Assembly: GCA_040007035.1 (NCBI GenBank)
Contig: JBDTVU010000001.1
Location: 1 to 64,000, forward strand
Length of the DNA stretch: 64,000 bases
Direction: 5' to 3'
Source of the DNA: CAIWHR01 sp040007035
GTDB taxonomy: Bacteria > Pseudomonadota > Gammaproteobacteria > Burkholderiales > Casimicrobiaceae
Each line of letters starts with the position of its first letter. Within the stretch, counting starts at the first letter, position 1. Shown here one piece after another: positions 37,561 through 46,121 of the stretch. A model generated the notes under the pieces. The model was not told where the DNA came from. It ran no database searches and saw only the letters and a list, made by a program, of their open reading frames with translations. A program made the translations under genes and the position numbers.

Positions 37561-38181
37561 TCACGACGATGGTCCGGCCGGCGGCACCGTCTCCGCGAAC
37601 GACGGCCGCTTCGCCAGCTTTTCGGCCAGCCGCGCGAGGTTCGGATGCGCGGCGCGCCAGTCGAACTCGGGTTGCCTCAAGTCGAGGTAGCCCAGGGCGC
37701 AGCCGGTTGCGATGTCGGCGAGCGTGCAGCCCTCGCCGTTGCACCACGCCTTGTCGTCGAGCTCGCGGGCGAGCTCCTCCACGCCGAGGGCGACCTTGCG
37801 CTGCTGGCGCTCCATCCACTCCTTGCTCTGCTGGCGGGCGGGCCGCTGGCGCTCCAGCACGATGATCGATGCCGCGTCGCTGATGCCGTCGGCGAGCGCC
37901 TCCCACCGCTTGACCGCGATCCGCTGCCGTGACGGCTCCGGGATCAACCGGCTCACCGGGCTCACCGTGTCGAGGTATTCGACGATCACGCGCGAATCGA
38001 ACAGCCGCGTCCCGTCGTCGAGCTCGAGCACCGGGATCTTGCCCAGCGGATTGATCTCGGAGACCATGTTCCCCGGCGCCCAGGGTAGCGCCTCGACCAG
38101 CGTGCACTCGATCTTCTTTTCGGCGAGCGCAATGCGGACCTTGCGGGCGAACGGGCTCGTCGGTGCGGCGAACAGCTTCAT
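37561..38181 (-). CDS. Glutathione S-transferase
   Basis: A 206-residue cytosolic GST. The thioredoxin-like N-terminal domain has LFAAPTSPFARKVRIALAEK, in which the Ser-Pro-Phe turn supplies the glutathione-activating residue. NPLGKIPVLELDDGTRLFDS and VIVEYLD follow. The all-helical C-terminal domain has CTLADIATGCALGYLDLR and the typical ending KRPSFAETVPP. It is oriented towards the symporter terminator and divergent from purB. Substrate specificity cannot be read from sequence. Confidence 0.92.
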   Translation of the reverse strand: MKLFAAPTSPFARKVRIALAEKKIECTLVEALPWAPGNMVSEINPLGKIPVLELDDGTRLFDSRVIVEYLDTVSPVSRLIPEPSRQRIAVKRWEALADGISDAASIIVLERQRPARQQSKEWMERQQRKVALGVEELARELDDKAWCNGEGCTLADIATGCALGYLDLRQPEFDWRAAHPNLARLAEKLAKRPSFAETVPPAGPSS

Positions 38182-38280
38182 CGGGGAGGGGCGCGGCAGG
38201 CGGGATTGCGAGCGAAATTATAGCATCGGCCCCCACCTATCCCGCGCGTTGGCGACGGCGCCGGCCGGTCGCCGGCGGAG

Positions 38281-38289
38281 TGCTAAACT
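38281..38289 (+). promoter_or_regulatory. Extended -10 promoter candidate for purB
   Basis: TGCTAAACT matches TG-n-TAnnnT, 30 bp before ATG 38320. No -35 hexamer at the right distance is evident. Confidence 0.45.
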
Positions 38290-38319
38290 GCTGCCGTTTC
38301 CGACTGGCCGTTCGCACCG

Positions 38320-39696
38320 ATGCCGCTTCCCGATTCCGCGCTCACCGCCCTGTCCCCGCTCGACGGCCGTTACGCGGCGAAGGTCGCGTCGCTGCGCGAG
38401 CACTTCTCGGAGTTCGGGCTGATCCGCGCCCGCGTGCGGATCGAGATCGCGTGGCTGGTCGCGCTCGCCGACGAGCCCGGGATCGCCGAGGTCGCGTCGT
38501 TTTCCGCTGCGGCACGGGCGGCGCTCGCGGCCACGGCCGCCGAGTTCGGGCCGGCCGACGCCGAGCGGGTGAAGGCGATCGAGCGCACGACCAATCACGA
38601 TGTCAAGGCCGTCGAGTACTGGCTGAAGGAGCGATTCGCGGCGATGCCGGAGCTGGCCCGCGTCGGCGAGTTCGTCCACTTCGCCTGCACGTCGGAGGAC
38701 ATCAACAATCTCGCCCACGGGCTCACGCTGGCCGAGGCGCGGCGGACGATCCTGCTGCCCGCGCTGCGCGACGTCGCCGCCACGCTGCGCGAGCTCGCCC
38801 ATGCGCACGCGGCGCTGCCGATGCTCGGGCGCACGCACGGCCAGCCGGCGACGCCGACGACGCTCGGCAAGGAGATGGCCAACGTCTACGCCCGGCTCGA
38901 GCGGGCGATCGCGGCGATCGAGCGCGTCCCGCTCAAGGGCAAGTTGAACGGCGCCGTCGGCAACTACAACGCGCACGTTGCCGCCTATCCCGAGGTCGAG
39001 TGGGAGATGCTCGCGGCGAAGGTCGTCACCGGGCTCGGCCTCGAGTTCAACCCGTACACGACGCAGATCGAGCCGCACGACTACATGGCCGAGCTGTTCG
39101 ACGCGCTCGCCCGCGCCGACACCGTGCTGATCGACCTCGACCGCGACGTCTGGGGCTACGTGTCGCTCGGCTATTTCCGGCCGAAGGTGAAGGCGGGCGA
39201 GGTCGGCTCGTCGACGATGCCGCACAAGGTCAACCCGATCGACTTCGAGAACTCCGAGGGCAACCTCGGCCTCGCCAACGCGCTGCTCCGGCATCTCGCC
39301 GAGAAGCTGCCGGTCTCGCGCTGGCAGCGCGACCTCACCGATTCGACGGTGCTGCGCAACATGGGCGTCGCCCTCGGCTACGCGCTGCTGGGCTGGGTAT
39401 CGCTGCGGCAGGGCCTCGCCCGGCTCGCCGTCGACGAGGCGCGGATCGAAGCCGACCTCGACGCGAACTGGGAAGTGCTGGCCGAGCCGATCCAGACGGT
39501 GATGCGCCGCTACGGCGTGCCGAACCCGTACGAGCAGTTGAAGGCGCTGACGCAGGGGAAGTCCGGGATCGGTCGCGCGTCGCTGCACGCGTTCATCGAC
39601 GGCCTCGCGCTGCCCGCCGAGGCGAAGGCGCGGCTGAAGGCGCTGACGCCGGCGGCGTACATCGGCCGCGCGGCCGAGCTCGCCCGCCGCGTCTGA
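38320..39696 (+). CDS. purB: Adenylosuccinate lyase
   Basis: Cleaves adenylosuccinate and SAICAR in purine synthesis. The 458-residue length fits the E. coli-type enzyme. Family blocks are LTALSPLDGRYAAKVASLRE, TNHDVKAVEYWLKE, FACTSEDINNLAHGL, MLGRTHGQPATPTTLGKE and the lyase signature SSTMPHKVNP (about 297-306), which carries the mobile catalytic loop serine. Single-gene unit divergent from the GST gene and convergent with the DedA gene, whose stop is 12 bp away. Confidence 0.97.
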   Translation: MPLPDSALTALSPLDGRYAAKVASLREHFSEFGLIRARVRIEIAWLVALADEPGIAEVASFSAAARAALAATAAEFGPADAERVKAIERTTNHDVKAVEYWLKERFAAMPELARVGEFVHFACTSEDINNLAHGLTLAEARRTILLPALRDVAATLRELAHAHAALPMLGRTHGQPATPTTLGKEMANVYARLERAIAAIERVPLKGKLNGAVGNYNAHVAAYPEVEWEMLAAKVVTGLGLEFNPYTTQIEPHDYMAELFDALARADTVLIDLDRDVWGYVSLGYFRPKVKAGEVGSSTMPHKVNPIDFENSEGNLGLANALLRHLAEKLPVSRWQRDLTDSTVLRNMGVALGYALLGWVSLRQGLARLAVDEARIEADLDANWEVLAEPIQTVMRRYGVPNPYEQLKALTQGKSGIGRASLHAFIDGLALPAEAKARLKALTPAAYIGRAAELARRV

Positions 39697-39708
39697 CGTT
39701 GCCGCGCG

Positions 39709-40362
39709 CTACGGCGCCGGCGGCGGCTGCCGCTGCGCGTGGCGCTCGCGGAAGAACGTCGACACCGCCGGAATCAGCGACACGGCGACGATGGCGAGCA
39801 CGATCAGCGTCAGGTTGTGCTTGACCCACGGGATGTTGCCGAACAGGTAGCCGGCGTAGACGAGCGACGCGATCCACGCGACTGCGCCGATCACGTTGTA
39901 CGACAGGAACTTGCGGTAGCGCATCCCGGCGACGCCGGCGAGGAACGGCGCGAACGTGCGGATGATCGGCACGAAGCGCCCGATGATGATGGTGACGCCG
40001 CCGTACTTCTCGTAGAACGCCTGCGTCCGCCGGAGGTGCTCCTGCCGGAACCAGCGCGAATCCGGCTTCTCGAACACCTTCGGCCCGATGAAGTGACCGA
40101 CCGTGTAATTGACGCTGTCGCCGAGGATCGCGGCGAGGATCAGCAGCACGACCAGCAGGTGGACGCTGAGGTCCGCCGTCGCCACCACGGTGCCTGCGAT
40201 GAACAGGATCGAGTCGCCCGGGAGGAACGGGAAGACCACCAGCCCGGTTTCCGAGAAGATGATCAGGAACAGCAGCGCGTACAGCCAGTGGCCGTACTGG
40301 CCGGCGAGCTGCGCCACCGTCTGGTCGAGCGCCAGCAGCGAATAAAAGAGCGTCGTCAGCAT
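39709..40362 (-). CDS. DedA-family membrane protein
   Basis: A 217-residue inner-membrane protein of the DedA/VTT family, members of which act as undecaprenyl phosphate or phospholipid flippases. Key blocks are FSETGLVVFPFLPGDSILF, GDSVNYTVGHFIGPKVFEK and the conserved Arg-containing GRFVPIIRTFAPFLAGVAGM. ATG 40362 is chosen because it gives the normal family N-terminus; the frame is open much further upstream inside secF. It is the last gene of the queA-to-secF minus-strand run, 35 bp after secF. Confidence 0.92.
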   Translation of the reverse strand: MLTTLFYSLLALDQTVAQLAGQYGHWLYALLFLIIFSETGLVVFPFLPGDSILFIAGTVVATADLSVHLLVVLLILAAILGDSVNYTVGHFIGPKVFEKPDSRWFRQEHLRRTQAFYEKYGGVTIIIGRFVPIIRTFAPFLAGVAGMRYRKFLSYNVIGAVAWIASLVYAGYLFGNIPWVKHNLTLIVLAIVAVSLIPAVSTFFRERHAQRQPPPAP

Positions 40363-40397
40363 GGCGGCCGTGCGGGAGCGGGCGCGTCCCGCACCGG

Positions 40398-41339
40398 TCA
40401 GGGAACGATCTTCTCGCCGCCGGCGTCGGACCGCTTCTCGGGCTTGACGAGGTCCTCGCGCGAGACGCCCATCCACATCACCAGCGGCGCCATCACCAGC
40501 ACCGACGAGTAGATGCCGAAACAGATGCCGATCGTCAGCGCGAGCGCGAAGTAGTGCAGCGTCTCGCCGCCGAAGAACAGGATCGACAGCACCATCATCA
40601 GCGTGCTGCCATGGGTGATGATCGTCCGCGAGATCGTGCTGGTGATCGCGTTGTCGATCACGTGGACGACCGTCGCCTTGCGCATCTTGCGGAAATTCTC
40701 GCGGATCCGGTCGGCGATGACGACCGACTCGTTGACCGAGTAGCCGAGCACCGCCAGCACCGCCGCCAGCACCGGCAGCGAGAATTCCCACTGGAACAGC
40801 GCGAAGAAGCCGAGGATGATGATCACGTCGTGCAGGTTGGCGATGATCGCCGCCACCGCGAACCGCCACTCGAACCGCATCGCCAGGTAGCCGACGATGC
40901 CCAGCGAGACCAGCAGCAGCGCCAGCGCGCCGTTCTCGTAGAGTTCCTTGCCGACCTGGGGCCCGACGAACTCGACCCGCTGCTGCGTCGCCGCCGGGTC
41001 GTCGGCGCGCAGCGCGCCCATCACCTGCTCGGACAGTTGCGCGGTCGACAGGCCTTCCTTCAGCGGCAGGCGGATAAGCGCGGTGTCGGAGCTGCCGAAG
41101 CTCTGTGCGGAGTACTCGCCAAGGGCGAGCTTGTCGAGCGCGCTGCGGACGCGGTTGAAGTCGACGGCGTGGCCGTAGGTGACCTCGATCAGCGTGCCGC
41201 CGCGGAAGTCGACGCCGAGGTTCAAGCCCCGCACGCCGAGGAACAGCACCGCGAGCACGAACGTGACCAGCGAGATCACGTTGAACGTGAGCGCGTACCG
41301 CATGAACGGGATGTCGCGCCGGATCCTGAAGAATTCCAT
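40398..41339 (-). CDS. secF: Protein translocase subunit SecF
   Basis: A 313-residue subunit of the SecDF complex that uses the proton gradient to help pull proteins across the membrane. One helix near the N-terminus precedes GVRGLNLGVDFRGGTLIEVT and a periplasmic domain; five more helices follow. VLGYSVNESVVIADRIRENF and the NAITSTISRTIITHGSTLM region are diagnostic. It follows secD with a 56-bp gap and is in the standard yajC-secD-secF order. Confidence 0.97.
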   Translation of the reverse strand: MEFFRIRRDIPFMRYALTFNVISLVTFVLAVLFLGVRGLNLGVDFRGGTLIEVTYGHAVDFNRVRSALDKLALGEYSAQSFGSSDTALIRLPLKEGLSTAQLSEQVMGALRADDPAATQQRVEFVGPQVGKELYENGALALLLVSLGIVGYLAMRFEWRFAVAAIIANLHDVIIILGFFALFQWEFSLPVLAAVLAVLGYSVNESVVIADRIRENFRKMRKATVVHVIDNAITSTISRTIITHGSTLMMVLSILFFGGETLHYFALALTIGICFGIYSSVLVMAPLVMWMGVSREDLVKPEKRSDAGGEKIVP

Positions 41340-41395
41340 CGTGCGGTTTCCAGTCTGCTATCGGATGCGGGCACCGGAGCCCGGCGCCGGTTTGC

Positions 41396-43261
41396 TCACT
41401 TGGCGGGGGCGCCGCCGACGGGGCCCGGCCGCCACACCTGGCCGATCGAGATCGCGGTGAGGTGCTTGCGGCCGCCGTAGATCAGGTTGACGATCCCGCG
41501 CGACACGAACACCGCGGAGAACATCGACGTCATGATGCCGAGGCAGTGGACGACGGCGAAACCGCGGATCGGTCCGCTGCCGAAGATCAGCAGCGCGATG
41601 CCGGCGATCAGCGTGGTCACGTTGGAGTCGAGGATCGTGCCGAACGCGCGCTCGTAGCCGGCCGACAGCGCCGCGTGCGGCGTCGCACCCCAGCGCAGCT
41701 CCTCGCGGATGCGCTCGTTGATCAGCACGTTGGAGTCGATCGCCATGCCCAGCGTCAGCGCGATCGCCGCGATGCCGGGCAGCGTCAGCGTCGCCTGCAG
41801 CATCGACAGCAGCGCCACCAGCAGCAGCAGGTTGATGCACAGGGCGACGGTCGAGATCAGCCCCATCAGCAGGTAGTACGCGCACATGAACAGCGCAAGC
41901 ACGATGAAGCCGTAGAACACCGAGTTGAAGCCTTTGTCGATGTTCTCCTTGCCGAGGCTCGGGCCGACGGTGCGCTCCTCGACGATCTCCATCGGCGCCG
42001 CCAGCGCGCCGGCGCGCATCAGCAGCGCGACGTCGTTCGCCTCGCGGGTCGACATCCGGCCGGAGATCTGCACCCGGCCGCCGCCGATCTCCTCACGGAT
42101 CACCGGGGCGGTGATGACCTCCGCCTTGCCCTTCTCGACCAGTACGATCGCCATCCGCTTGCCGACGTTGTCGCGGGTGACTTCCTTGAAGATCCGCGCG
42201 CCGGTGCCGTCGAGGTTGACGTGCACGGCTGCCTCGTTGCTGCGCGAGTCGAAGCCGGGCTGCGCGTCATTGATGCGGTCGCCGGTCAGCACCACCTGGC
42301 GCCGCACGACGACCGGCGCGCCGCCGCGCTCCTGGAACAGGTCGCTGCCCAGCGGCACCTGCCCGCCGATGGCGGCCTCCAGCGCGCCTGGATCGTCATT
42401 GACCATCCGGATCTCCAGCGACGCGGTGCGGCCGAGCAGGTCCTTGGCGCGCGCCGTGTCCTGCACGCCGGGCAGCTGGACGACGACGCGCTCCGCGCCC
42501 TGCTGCTGGACGATTGGCTCCGCGACGCCGAGCTCGTTGACGCGGTTGCGCAGGATCGTGATGTTCTGCTGGATCGCGCCGTCCTGGAATTTCTTCTGCG
42601 CCTCGGGCTTCAGCGTGGCGACGAGGCGCAACTCGCCGCCCGCGGCTTCCGTCTCGCGCACCACGAGGTCGATGAACGCCTGCTCGACCTCCACCCGCGC
42701 CCGCGTGCGCTCCGCGGCGTCGCGGAAGCGGATGGCGACGTTGCTGCCTTCGCGGGCAACGCCGCCGTACTGGACCTTCTTTTCCCGCAGCAGCGAGCGT
42801 ATGTCGGTCGTGTAGCGGTCGGCGGCCTTTTCCAGCGCCGCCTTCATGTCGACCTGCAGCAGGAAGTGGACGCCACCACGGAGGTCGAGGCCGAGATACA
42901 TCGGCAGGGCGCCGAGCGAGGTCAGCCACTGCGGCGACGCCGACAGCAGGTTCAGCGCGACGATGTAGTTGTCGCCCAGCCGCGCCTGCAGCGCGTCCTT
43001 GGCCTTCAGCTGCGTGTCGGGATCGGTAAAGCGGACCTTGACGCCGACGGTGTCGAGCGTGGCGCCGCGGTACGGGATGCCCGCCGTCTTCAGCGTGTCC
43101 TCGACCGTCCCGAGCAGCGCATTGTCGATCGAGACCGTCGCCTTCGATGTCGACACCTGCACCGCCGGCACCTCGGGGAAGAAGTTCGGCAGCGTGTACA
43201 GGCAACCGACGACGAGCGCGACGACGATGGCGATGTACTTCCAGAGCGGGTAGCGGTTCAT
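41396..43261 (-). CDS. secD: Protein translocase subunit SecD
   Basis: A 621-residue partner of SecF. The N-terminal helix is followed by the large periplasmic P1 region containing YLGLDLRGGVHFLLQVDMKA. The six-helix transmembrane domain carries GMAIDSNVLINERIREELRW and NVTTLIAGIALLIFGSGPIRGF, both typical. Lies between yajC and secF in conserved order and orientation. Confidence 0.97.
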   Translation of the reverse strand: MNRYPLWKYIAIVVALVVGCLYTLPNFFPEVPAVQVSTSKATVSIDNALLGTVEDTLKTAGIPYRGATLDTVGVKVRFTDPDTQLKAKDALQARLGDNYIVALNLLSASPQWLTSLGALPMYLGLDLRGGVHFLLQVDMKAALEKAADRYTTDIRSLLREKKVQYGGVAREGSNVAIRFRDAAERTRARVEVEQAFIDLVVRETEAAGGELRLVATLKPEAQKKFQDGAIQQNITILRNRVNELGVAEPIVQQQGAERVVVQLPGVQDTARAKDLLGRTASLEIRMVNDDPGALEAAIGGQVPLGSDLFQERGGAPVVVRRQVVLTGDRINDAQPGFDSRSNEAAVHVNLDGTGARIFKEVTRDNVGKRMAIVLVEKGKAEVITAPVIREEIGGGRVQISGRMSTREANDVALLMRAGALAAPMEIVEERTVGPSLGKENIDKGFNSVFYGFIVLALFMCAYYLLMGLISTVALCINLLLLVALLSMLQATLTLPGIAAIALTLGMAIDSNVLINERIREELRWGATPHAALSAGYERAFGTILDSNVTTLIAGIALLIFGSGPIRGFAVVHCLGIMTSMFSAVFVSRGIVNLIYGGRKHLTAISIGQVWRPGPVGGAPAK

Positions 43262-43346
43262 GAGGAAAGGAGTTGCGTCGGGCGTGGAGCGTCGGGAGGA
43301 CGACGGCGGTCGGCGGGTGCCGACCTGCCGGCGCGCGCTGCTGGAA

Positions 43347-43697
43347 TTACAGCGCCTTGATCGTGCCCTTCGGCAGCAGTTGCGCGATTGCCGAGCGCTG
43401 GACCGACATCTCGACGCCGCTCGCGATCTCGACCGTCGCGTATTGATCGGCGAGCTTGGTGATCTTGCCGACGACGCCGCCGGCGGTGACGACCTCGTCG
43501 CCCTTCTGCAGCGCCTCGAGCATCGCCTTCGCTTCCTTCGACCGCTTCTGTTGCGGGCGGATCAGCAGGAAGTAGAAGACGACGAAAATCGCGACCATCG
43601 GCAGGAACGCCATCAGGTCGCCGCCGAAGGGGGCGGACGCGGCGCCCTGCGCGTAGGCGGGGGTGAAGACGAAATCGAGCACGTTCGAATCCTCCAT
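43347..43697 (-). CDS. yajC: Preprotein translocase subunit YajC
   Basis: A 116-residue single-helix membrane protein associated with SecDF. The helix MVAIFVVFYFLLIRPQQKR is the family hallmark, followed by KGDEVVTAGGVVGKITKL and a short beta-rich cytoplasmic tail. It lies 85 bp before secD. A TGGTAGAAT element about 80 bp before the ATG may drive yajC-secDF separately from tgt. Confidence 0.95.
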   Translation of the reverse strand: MEDSNVLDFVFTPAYAQGAASAPFGGDLMAFLPMVAIFVVFYFLLIRPQQKRSKEAKAMLEALQKGDEVVTAGGVVGKITKLADQYATVEIASGVEMSVQRSAIAQLLPKGTIKAL

Positions 43698-43778
43698 GGT
43701 GGCGCCCGCGCCGGGCCGGACGCGGCCTCGATGACACGTGGCGGGCGACGGGTGCGTGGGGCGAGCGGAAAACTCGCC

Positions 43779-43787
43779 ATTCTACCA
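43779..43787 (-). promoter_or_regulatory. Extended -10 promoter candidate for yajC-secD-secF
   Basis: The minus strand reads TGGTAGAAT, an extended -10 match, in the 184-bp gap between tgt and yajC. No -35 was found. No ORF is supported in the gap. Confidence 0.5.
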
Positions 43788-43881
43788 TGCGCAGAAGCCT
43801 GCCCGGCCCCCGCCGGACCGGCGCCGCTTGGGTGCCGGGAGACCCGGCGTCAAGCACCCCGCGCGCGGTCGCGACCTCGGC

Positions 43882-44991
43882 TCACGCCCCGCGCGCGCGA
43901 TCGTCCGTGAATCGCGCGACGAAGGCGGCGAACGTGCCGGCGGCGATCGCGTCGCGCATCCCGGCGGCCAGCCACAGGTAGTAGTGCAGGTTGTGGATCG
44001 TGTTGAGGCGGGCGCCGAGGATCTCGTTCACCCGCTGCAGGTGGTGCAGGTAGGACCGCGAGAAATGGCGGCAGGTGTAGCAGCCGCAGTCGGCGTCCAG
44101 AGGGCCGGTGTAGGTGCGGTGCCGGGCATTGCGGATCTTCACGTCGCCGTAGCGGGTGAACAGCCATCCGTTGCGCGCGTTGCGCGTCGGCAGCACGCAG
44201 TCGAACATGTCGATGCCGGCGGCCACCCCCGCGACGATGTCCTCAGGCGTGCCGACGCCCATCAGGTAGCGCGGGCGCTCCGCCGGCAGCCGCGGTGCCA
44301 CGTGATCGAGCACGCGCAGCATCTCGTCTTTCGGCTCGCCGACCGACAGCCCGCCGATCGCGTAGCCGTCGAAGCCGATCGCGACGAGCCCGGCGAGCGA
44401 CGCGTCGCGCAGGTCCTCGTACATCCCCCCCTGGACGATGCCGAACAACGCGTTCGGATTCGCCAGTGCATCGAATTCCGCCCGCGAGCGGCCCGCCCAG
44501 GCGAGCGAGAGCTCCATCGACGCCGCCGCTTCGTCGCGAGTCGCGGGATACGGCGTGCACTCGTCGAAGATCATCGCGATGTCGGAGTCGAGCGTGCGCT
44601 GGACCTGCATCGAGACTTCCGGCGTCAGTCGCATCCGGTCACCGTTCACCGGCGAGGCGAAGGTAACGCCGCCGGCGTCGACCTTGCGCAGCGCGCCCAG
44701 GCTCCAGACCTGGAAGCCGCCGGAGTCTGTGAGCAGCGGCGCCGGCCAGCCCATGAACCGGTGCAGGCCTGCGTGCGCGGCGATCACTTCCAGCCCGGGC
44801 CGCAGCCACAGATGGAACGTGTTGCCGAGGACGATCTGCGCACCCAGCCCGGCGAGTTCGTTCGGCGCCATCGCCTTGACCGTGCCGTAGGTGCCGACCG
44901 GCATGAACACCGGCGTCTCGACAATGCCGTGCGCGAGCGCGAGCTGGCCGCGGCGGGCGCGACCCGCCGTCGCCAGCACGCGGAATTCCAT
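43882..44991 (-). CDS. tgt: Queuine tRNA-ribosyltransferase
   Basis: Exchanges guanine for the queuosine precursor at the anticodon wobble base of tRNAs with GUN anticodons. The 369 residues include TPVFMPVGTYGTVKAM, LTDSGGFQVWSLGALRKV (catalytic Asp), GIVQGGMYEDLRDASLA, YAIGGLSVGEPK and the zinc site with cysteines in DCGCYTCRHFSRSYLHH. It is separated from queA, its usual neighbour, by a CTERM-type gene on the same strand. Confidence 0.97.
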   Translation of the reverse strand: MEFRVLATAGRARRGQLALAHGIVETPVFMPVGTYGTVKAMAPNELAGLGAQIVLGNTFHLWLRPGLEVIAAHAGLHRFMGWPAPLLTDSGGFQVWSLGALRKVDAGGVTFASPVNGDRMRLTPEVSMQVQRTLDSDIAMIFDECTPYPATRDEAAASMELSLAWAGRSRAEFDALANPNALFGIVQGGMYEDLRDASLAGLVAIGFDGYAIGGLSVGEPKDEMLRVLDHVAPRLPAERPRYLMGVGTPEDIVAGVAAGIDMFDCVLPTRNARNGWLFTRYGDVKIRNARHRTYTGPLDADCGCYTCRHFSRSYLHHLQRVNEILGARLNTIHNLHYYLWLAAGMRDAIAAGTFAAFVARFTDDRARGA

Positions 44992-45019
44992 GGAGGGACG
45001 GCCCGCCGGCGAGGGCGGG

Positions 45020-45907
45020 TCAGGCGCGACGGCGCAGGACGCCGAGGGCGGCCGCGGCGAGTGCCAGCGATAGCAGTACCAGCATCGCGTCGTCCACCGC
45101 TGGCACCGCGGTGGCGCCGGTGCCGGTCCCCGCCGGGAGCGCGCCGGAGTCGACGATCTGTTCGGGGCCGACGACGCAGCGCGCCGCCGCGAAGTCGAAC
45201 GCGTTCTGCCACAGCCTGTAGAAGTCGCCGCCGTACACCGAGCCGTAGGCGCCGTACGCGGAATAGTCGGCGGCGATCGCGATGTGCATCACGCACGCGC
45301 TGCCGGTGAAGCGCAGCGCGATGGCCGGGTCGGGCTTGCCCTTGGCGTTCGGCTGCGTCCAGCGCCCGAGGACGATCGTGCCCGACTTGGCCTGATTGCC
45401 ACCGGCGAACTGGTGCGCGGTCAGCGTGCGCACGCCGTACGTCAGCGGATGAACGACCAGCGACGTCGGATTGAGCGACCGCGCCGAGTACGCCGTGCCG
45501 ATGCCGTCCGACAGGTTGGGATCGAGGTTTTCGAGCGCACCCCAGCCGTTGGCCGTGACCGACGTCGTGCCGGTGCGATCCTGGTCGTAGAACGAGCCGA
45601 GGACCACAGGCCGGCCGGTCTGCGCGTACTGCGCGACGACGTTGCCGACGTTCGGCGCGTTGACGAACACGCCGTCCTCGAACAGCAGCAGCGCGTCGAA
45701 GTTGGCGGTGAGGGAGGCGAGCGCGGGCGTGACGGTCGCGATCTCGACCGGCGTGAACGTGTGCCCGGACAGCCGCGTCGCGAAATCCGCGGCGGTGACC
45801 GCTGCGTTCTGGTTCGACAGCACGCCGATGCGCGCGGCATGCACGGGCACGGCGAACGCGACGGCGACGACGCCAGCCACCAACAGCTTGCAGATGCGAA
45901 TGATCAC
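45020..45907 (-). CDS. Secreted CTERM-tailed protein of unknown function
   Basis: A roughly 295-residue exported protein. It begins with a signal peptide (ICKLLVAGVVAVAFAVPVHA) and ends with a sorting-like tail: VPAVDDAMLVLLSLALAAAA, then LGVLRRRA, resembling IPTL/PEP-CTERM signals (short motif, helix, Arg cluster). The middle shows alternating strands and helices (ARIGVLSNQNAAVTAADFAT; TGRPVVLGSFYDQD), perhaps a class I glutamine-amidotransferase-like fold, but no active site is recognised. No exosortase or archaeosortase gene is in the window. It interrupts the queA-tgt pair. Upstream are paired TGTC-N10 sites and a promoter readable as sigma-70 or sigma-54. Start GTG 45907 is the best guess; it could lie a few codons off. 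Confidence 0.7.
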   Translation of the reverse strand: MIIRICKLLVAGVVAVAFAVPVHAARIGVLSNQNAAVTAADFATRLSGHTFTPVEIATVTPALASLTANFDALLLFEDGVFVNAPNVGNVVAQYAQTGRPVVLGSFYDQDRTGTTSVTANGWGALENLDPNLSDGIGTAYSARSLNPTSLVVHPLTYGVRTLTAHQFAGGNQAKSGTIVLGRWTQPNAKGKPDPAIALRFTGSACVMHIAIAADYSAYGAYGSVYGGDFYRLWQNAFDFAAARCVVGPEQIVDSGALPAGTGTGATAVPAVDDAMLVLLSLALAAAALGVLRRRA

Positions 45908-45974
45908 AGAAAAGACGGATTTCGACGGGGAGCCATCACCCCGGCCGATTTCCGCGCCGAATTGGGTTGAATCC

Positions 45975-46003
45975 AGAGTATCCGGAAGCGCCGCCGTTGC
46001 CAA
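45975..46003 (-). promoter_or_regulatory. Promoter of the CTERM-type gene (sigma-70 or sigma-54)
   Basis: Minus strand: TTGGCA (46003-45998), a 17-bp spacer and TACTCT (45980-45975) form a good sigma-70 pair. The same bases read TGGCAA-CGGCG-GCGC, with the -24 GG (46001-46000) and -12 GC (45989-45988) at exact sigma-54 spacing but a poor -12 element. Which factor is used cannot be decided from sequence. Confidence 0.6.
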
Positions 46004-46071
46004 GCTTCGAGTGCTGCGCGCGTCCGTTTTCAGCGTCCGTCCGTCGCAAAAATGCAGGGAACGCAGGGAAT

Positions 46072-46121
46072 TGTCGCCATGTGGCGACGGTTTGTCCGGC
46101 GATTGTCGCTGGATGGCGTCA
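46072..46121 (-). promoter_or_regulatory. Paired GlrR-like activator sites upstream of the CTERM-type gene
   Basis: Forward-strand TGTC-N10-GACG (46072-46089), with the perfect inner dyad GTCGCCA-TG-TGGCGAC, and TGTC-N10-GTCA (46104-46121). They lie 32 bp apart, roughly three helical turns, about 105 and 137 bp upstream of the sigma-54-type start. The second overlaps the end of queA. They match the E. coli GlrR motif TGTC-N10-GACA at seven of eight fixed bases each. Confidence 0.5.

Noticed and set aside
38278..38286. GAGTGCTAA, half of a CIRCE operator, before purB
   Set aside because: The other half (TTAGCACTC) is absent at nine bases upstream, and purB is not a heat-shock gene. The bases are better read as part of the extended -10 TGCTAAACT.
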